From positions 2,542,001 through 2,606,000 of the forward strand of contig NZ_CP150481.1 of NCBI RefSeq assembly GCF_047922965.1: a stretch of 64,000 bases of DNA, given 5' to 3'. The DNA is from Neptunicella plasticusilytica (GTDB lineage Bacteria; Pseudomonadota; Gammaproteobacteria; Enterobacterales; Alteromonadaceae). The position numbers and the translations under genes are program-made. Of the stretch, positions 60,422 to 64,000 are shown piece by piece; within the stretch, counting starts at the first letter, position 1; each line of letters starts with the position of its first letter. The notes beneath the pieces were generated by a model. The model saw only the letters and a program-made list of their open reading frames with translations, searched no databases and had not been told where the DNA came from.

Positions 60422-61021
60422 TTATTTGGCCCCGTCACTGCCGTCGGCGTCGATACGACTGGCGATGGCTCCATCCTGTCCGCGATATTTGGCATCCAGC
60501 CGCGAATTATAGGGTTTTTCGGCATGGCCGGACATCATTTCAAAACTGACCGCGCCGATTTTCATCATTGGTTTTAAGGCTAAAGGCAATTTACCGCCAT
60601 TGAAAAACTCCAGCACGATATTGCCCGACCAGCCCGGATCAATGCGGTGTGCGGTGACATGCACCATTAACCCCAGTCGCGCCAGTGAAGAACGCCCATC
60701 CAGCCAACCAACAATATTGGCCGGCAAAGTGATAGATTCATGAGTCACTGCCAGCGCCAGTTCACCGGGATGCAAGAAAAATGCTTTGCCTTCATCGAGA
60801 ACAATTTCGTCGCTCATCACTGAATTAAGCGCGGCTTGCATGGATTCTTTGGTGCCACTCAAATCAATATAAGGTGCGTGGTGATCCTGAAAGACACGAA
60901 ACTTGTTACCTAGTCTGATATCTACCGTGACACCACTGATCATCTCCTGTGCCGGAGGCGGATTAATGGCAATTGTTCCTTCCTGTAAATATTTGACGAT
61001 GTCTTTATCACACAAACGCAT
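60422..61021 (-). CDS. dcd: dCTP deaminase
   Basis: 199 residues; converts dCTP to dUTP for thymidylate synthesis. The whole family sequence is visible: MRLCDKDIVKYLQEG, SGVTVDIRLGNKFRVF, the GWLDGRSSLARLGLMVH segment, AHRIDPGWSGNIVLEFFNGG with the catalytic Glu, and YRGQDGAIASRI. Single gene upstream of the mrp region. Confidence 0.95.
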   Translation of the reverse strand: MRLCDKDIVKYLQEGTIAINPPPAQEMISGVTVDIRLGNKFRVFQDHHAPYIDLSGTKESMQAALNSVMSDEIVLDEGKAFFLHPGELALAVTHESITLPANIVGWLDGRSSLARLGLMVHVTAHRIDPGWSGNIVLEFFNGGKLPLALKPMMKIGAVSFEMMSGHAEKPYNSRLDAKYRGQDGAIASRIDADGSDGAK

Positions 61022-61341
61022 TGTTTTTATTCTCGATTGGCAGTGGTTGGCTAATAACTGAAACTGATGACATTTTTGTCGCCGCCATTATACTCATGCC
61101 GATGGAAAATACACCTATCATCATTCAGTTGCGAGAGTCGAGCTTCGCGCTAGGTGCAAAGACCAAAACCTGCATTGGCTTGCCAACAAATATTAACTAC
61201 ATCATCCCGGCATCGTTTTGATCGAGAATGACGGCTCGAGGATAAACAATACTGACGGCATAAATGCCGACCTACAATCTACCATGAGCTATTGTAGGTC
61301 GTGGCTTTAGCTCGACGCTCGCAGCCCTCAACTCAAAGTTG
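61022..61341. other. Intergenic stretch between dcd and mrp, with REP-like palindromes
   Basis: No ORF is supported. Two palindromes stand at 61256-61269 (CGGCAT AA ATGCCG) and 61269-61300 (GACCTACAAT / ATTGTAGGTC with a 12-base loop). They resemble REP-type elements and could act as a terminator after mrp. Confidence 0.55.
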
Positions 61342-62418
61342 TCAGGACAAATTGGTAACCGAAATTTTCTGGCCGGGTTTTAGCGATTGCAAATACAGCT
61401 GTTTGCTCATATTGCGTGCTGCCGCCCGATAGCTGGCGCTTAGCGGACTGTCAGGCTCGCTGATTAGCAATGGCTCGCCCTTGTCGGCGTGTTCACGAAT
61501 AACAATATCCAGCGGCAACTGCCCCAGCAATTCCACCTGATGATCTTTAGCCAGTTTTACCCCGCCTTCGCTGGCAAACAGCATTTCTTTGTGTCCGCAT
61601 TGGCGGCATTGGTAATAACTCATATTTTCGATAATACCCAGCACCGGCACATCGACCTTATTAAACATGGTGATGCCTTTTAACGCATCGGCCAGGGCAA
61701 TATCCTGTGGTGTGGTCACTATGACCGCCCCGCTTACCGGCACGCTTTTTGACAAGGTCAGTTGAATATCGCCGGTGCCCGGCGGCATATCAACAATCAG
61801 ATAATCCAGTGCTGGCCAGGCGGTTTCCATTAACAGTTGCTGCAAGGCTTTACTGGCCATTGGTCCACGCCAGATGGCGGCGTCTTCGGCTGGCACCAGA
61901 TAGCCAATGGAATTGGCCACCAGACCATGAGACTGCAACGGTTGCATATGCCGGCCGTCATCACTATCCGGTTGCGCGTTGGGATTACCCAACATAATGG
62001 GAATAGAGGGACCATAAATATCCGCATCCAGAATTCCCACCGTTGCACCTTCCTGAATCAATGCATAGGCCAGATTCACCGCGCTGGTGGATTTCCCCAC
62101 CCCACCTTTGCCCGACGCCACCGCCAGCACATTTTTGATACAGGGAATGGGTGGATTATTGGTTGGTAATGGCATAATCGACTGGCTAAAGGCCAACTCT
62201 ATTTTATCCAGTGACTGATGGTGTAACCATTGCTGCAATTCACTCTGCAACGACGGTAATTGCGAACTGGCGGCAAAGGGGATTTCTATAGATAATTTAT
62301 TGTTTTTGGCACTTAACCATCCACCAACACAGCTTGGCGGAATCGCGTAAAATTGGCCGATTTCCTGCTGTATTTGGCGACATACTTCATCGGTTAGCTG
62401 CTTTTTGCCAAAAATCAT
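61342..62418 (-). CDS. mrp: Mrp/ApbC iron-sulfur carrier ATPase
   Basis: 358 residues; P-loop ATPase that carries Fe-S clusters to target proteins. The N-terminal DUF59-like part is short; then VASGKGGVGKSTSAVNLA (deviant Walker A), DADIYGPSIPIMLG, IVDMPPGTGDIQLTL and the cluster-binding CRQC pair in YYQCRQCGHK. Divergent from metG with 100 bases between, as in E. coli. Confidence 0.95.
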   Translation of the reverse strand: MIFGKKQLTDEVCRQIQQEIGQFYAIPPSCVGGWLSAKNNKLSIEIPFAASSQLPSLQSELQQWLHHQSLDKIELAFSQSIMPLPTNNPPIPCIKNVLAVASGKGGVGKSTSAVNLAYALIQEGATVGILDADIYGPSIPIMLGNPNAQPDSDDGRHMQPLQSHGLVANSIGYLVPAEDAAIWRGPMASKALQQLLMETAWPALDYLIVDMPPGTGDIQLTLSKSVPVSGAVIVTTPQDIALADALKGITMFNKVDVPVLGIIENMSYYQCRQCGHKEMLFASEGGVKLAKDHQVELLGQLPLDIVIREHADKGEPLLISEPDSPLSASYRAAARNMSKQLYLQSLKPGQKISVTNLS

Positions 62419-62518
62419 GGTTTTCTCCGGTTAGATAAGCGAATTTGTCGATGCAAAGCGTGGTGGTTTTCGGTAACATTCGCCACCTCTTTATTAGCTA
62501 TGGTTTTCCGTAATTATT

Positions 62519-64000
62519 ATGACCCAGACACAGCGCAAAATTCTTGTTACCAGTGCCCTTCCCTATGCCAACGGCTCTATTCATCTAGGCCATTTACTTG
62601 AGCATATCCAAACTGATATCTGGACAAGATTTCAACGCATGTGCGGCCATCAATGTTACAGCGTCTGCGCCGATGATGCACATGGTACACCGGTTATGCT
62701 CAAGGCCCAGGAGCTGGGTATTACCCCCGAGCAAATGGTGGCCCAGACTCGCGCTGAACACCATCAGGATCTGATGGACTTCGGGGTGGATTATAACAAC
62801 TACTATGTCACCCATTCAGACGAAAATCGTGAAATCTGTGAATTAATTTATAACCGCCTGGACGAGGCTGGTTATATCGTTAAACGCACCATCAGCCAGT
62901 TGTTTGATCCGGAAAAGCAGATGTTCTTGCCCGACCGCTTTGTCAAAGGCACCTGCCCAAAATGCGGCGCTGAAGATCAAAACGGTGACAGCTGCGATGT
63001 CTGTAGTGCCACCTACAGCCCGGTTGAAATGAAAAATCCCCGTTCAGTGGTATCCGGCGCGACGCCGGTATTAAAAGATTCCGAACACTACTTTTTCGAC
63101 TTGCCGCAGTTTTCCGACATGCTGCAAGACTGGATGAAAAGCGGTGCCATTCAGGCCGAAATGGCCAATAAACTGCAGGAATGGTTTGAGGATGGCTTAC
63201 AGCAATGGGATATCAGCCGAGATGCGCCCTACTTCGGTTTTGAAATCCCCAATGCGCCGGGCAAGTATTTTTATGTGTGGGTAGATGCACCGGTTGGCTA
63301 TATGGCCAGCTTTAAAAATTTCTGTGATAACAACAATATCGACTTTGATGAATACTGGAACAAGGATTCCAGTGCCGAGTTGTATCACTTCATCGGCAAG
63401 GATATTACCTATTTCCACTCGCTGTTTTGGCCCGCTATGCTGGAAGGTGCCGGTTTCCGTAAGCCCACCGGGGTAAATGTGCACGGTTTTGTGACAGTTA
63501 ACGGTGCCAAGATGTCCAAATCCAAAGGTACCTTTATTAAAGGCCGTACCTTTCTGGAGCACCTGAATCCGGAATATCTGCGCTATTACTACGCCAGTAA
63601 ACTGAATGACGGTGTCACTGACATCGATCTGAATTTTGAAGACTTTGTACTAAAAGTAAATGCCGATCTGGTCGGTAAAGTGGTCAATATCGCCAGTCGT
63701 TGTGCCAGCTTTATCACCAAACGTTTCGACGGCAAACTGTCCACCAATGTGCTGGATCAAGATTTAGTCAATCAATTCCAACAGGCCTCTGGCAGCATTG
63801 CTGAAGCATTCGAGAAACGTCAGTATAACCGTGCCATTCGAGACATTATGGCGCTGGCCGACAAAGCCAACCAGTTTATTGATGCCAATGCCCCCTGGGT
63901 AAGCATCAAACAGCAAGGCCAGGAGCAATTTACCCACGACGTCTGTTCAATGGGCATTAACCTGTTCCGTATTCTGGTTACCTATTTGAAACCGGTATTG
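62519..64000 (+). CDS. metG: Methionyl-tRNA synthetase (3' end outside window)
   Basis: The frame is open from the ATG at 62519 to the window end (494 codons). Class I synthetase charging tRNA-Met. Visible: ALPYANGSIHLGHLLEHIQT (HIGH-type motif), CADDAHGTPVMLKA, the zinc knuckle CPKC...CDVC, GKYFYVWVDAPVGYMAS, HFIGKDITYFHSLFWPAML and the KMSKSKGTFI motif, then the start of the anticodon-binding domain (DANAPW). The C-terminal part, including any dimerisation domain, is not in the window. Confidence 0.97.
   Translation, partial: MTQTQRKILVTSALPYANGSIHLGHLLEHIQTDIWTRFQRMCGHQCYSVCADDAHGTPVMLKAQELGITPEQMVAQTRAEHHQDLMDFGVDYNNYYVTHSDENREICELIYNRLDEAGYIVKRTISQLFDPEKQMFLPDRFVKGTCPKCGAEDQNGDSCDVCSATYSPVEMKNPRSVVSGATPVLKDSEHYFFDLPQFSDMLQDWMKSGAIQAEMANKLQEWFEDGLQQWDISRDAPYFGFEIPNAPGKYFYVWVDAPVGYMASFKNFCDNNNIDFDEYWNKDSSAELYHFIGKDITYFHSLFWPAMLEGAGFRKPTGVNVHGFVTVNGAKMSKSKGTFIKGRTFLEHLNPEYLRYYYASKLNDGVTDIDLNFEDFVLKVNADLVGKVVNIASRCASFITKRFDGKLSTNVLDQDLVNQFQQASGSIAEAFEKRQYNRAIRDIMALADKANQFIDANAPWVSIKQQGQEQFTHDVCSMGINLFRILVTYLKPVL

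Noticed and set aside
61021..61221. 66-residue plus-strand ORF between dcd and mrp.
   Set aside because: No recognised features, no ribosome site, and the sequence lies in a REP-like intergenic region.

Overview
This 64 kb stretch is chromosomal DNA of a marine-type gammaproteobacterium, most likely in Alteromonadales (an Alteromonas/Glaciecola/Bowmanella-like lineage). The reasons are the E. coli-like sequences of PykA, Ndh, GltX, FeoB, Mrp and MetG; the E. coli-like gltX neighbourhood flanked by tRNA-Val(TAC) and tRNA-Ala(GGC); the ExoP-type GH3 glucosidase; and the abundance of polysaccharide-degrading enzymes. No prophage, CRISPR array, plasmid gene or transposase was seen. The assignment rests on reading protein sequence, not on a search.

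Layout. 1-6.8 kb: 3' part of pyruvate kinase, a PQQ sugar dehydrogenase, membrane proteins, an EamA transporter, a DUF6279 lipoprotein and 6-phosphofructokinase. 6.7-11.3 kb: a tight minus-strand operon of LytS-type kinase, LytTR regulator, D-aminoacylase-like deacylase, D-Ala-D-Ala dipeptidase and an ACT protein. 11.4-19.9 kb: DUF962 and PilZ proteins, an M61 peptidase, feoAB behind a Fur box, an AraC regulator, a GNAT protein, a Gfo/Idh oxidoreductase and two MITE-like elements. 19.9-24.9 kb: an alpha-amylase and the gltX/tRNA hub (2 Glu, 1 Ala, 2 Val) with structured spacers. 24.9-33.3 kb: a receiver-TPR protein, an Atm1-like ABC exporter, a DUF3820 protein, a desaturase, and a split 5'-nucleotidase-like pseudoenzyme followed by a diguanylate cyclase. 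33.3-43 kb: CE4, GH3 and GH30 enzymes with shared LacI-type operators, a DUF1501/DUF1800 pair, a glutaredoxin-MauE fusion and a DUF2797 protein. 43-49 kb: a solitary AT-rich HNH nuclease, an antiporter, a YadGH-type ABC transporter and NDH-2. 49-55.5 kb: an eight-heme cytochrome/TPR protein, a GH2 enzyme and a DUF1080 protein. 55.5-64 kb: a ParD-like/methionine aminopeptidase pair, a nitroreductase/arylamine acetyltransferase/exporter/Crp operon, tRNA-Pro with a tRNA-end repeat, dcd, mrp and the 5' part of metG.

How the genes may work together. Secreted GH3 and GH30 enzymes probably degrade beta-glucans under one LacI-type repressor that lies outside the window, feeding PfkA and PykA. The dipeptidase/deacylase operon looks like a sensor-controlled route for D-amino-acid or peptidoglycan-derived compounds. 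Nitroreductase, acetyltransferase, exporter and Crp-type regulator form a plausible nitroaromatic/arylamine handling unit. The observations most worth following are the metal-site-less 5'-nucleotidase next to a GGDEF protein, the ParD-like/MetAP pair, the MITE-like elements that abut gene ends, and the tRNA-linked repeats at tRNA-Glu and tRNA-Pro.
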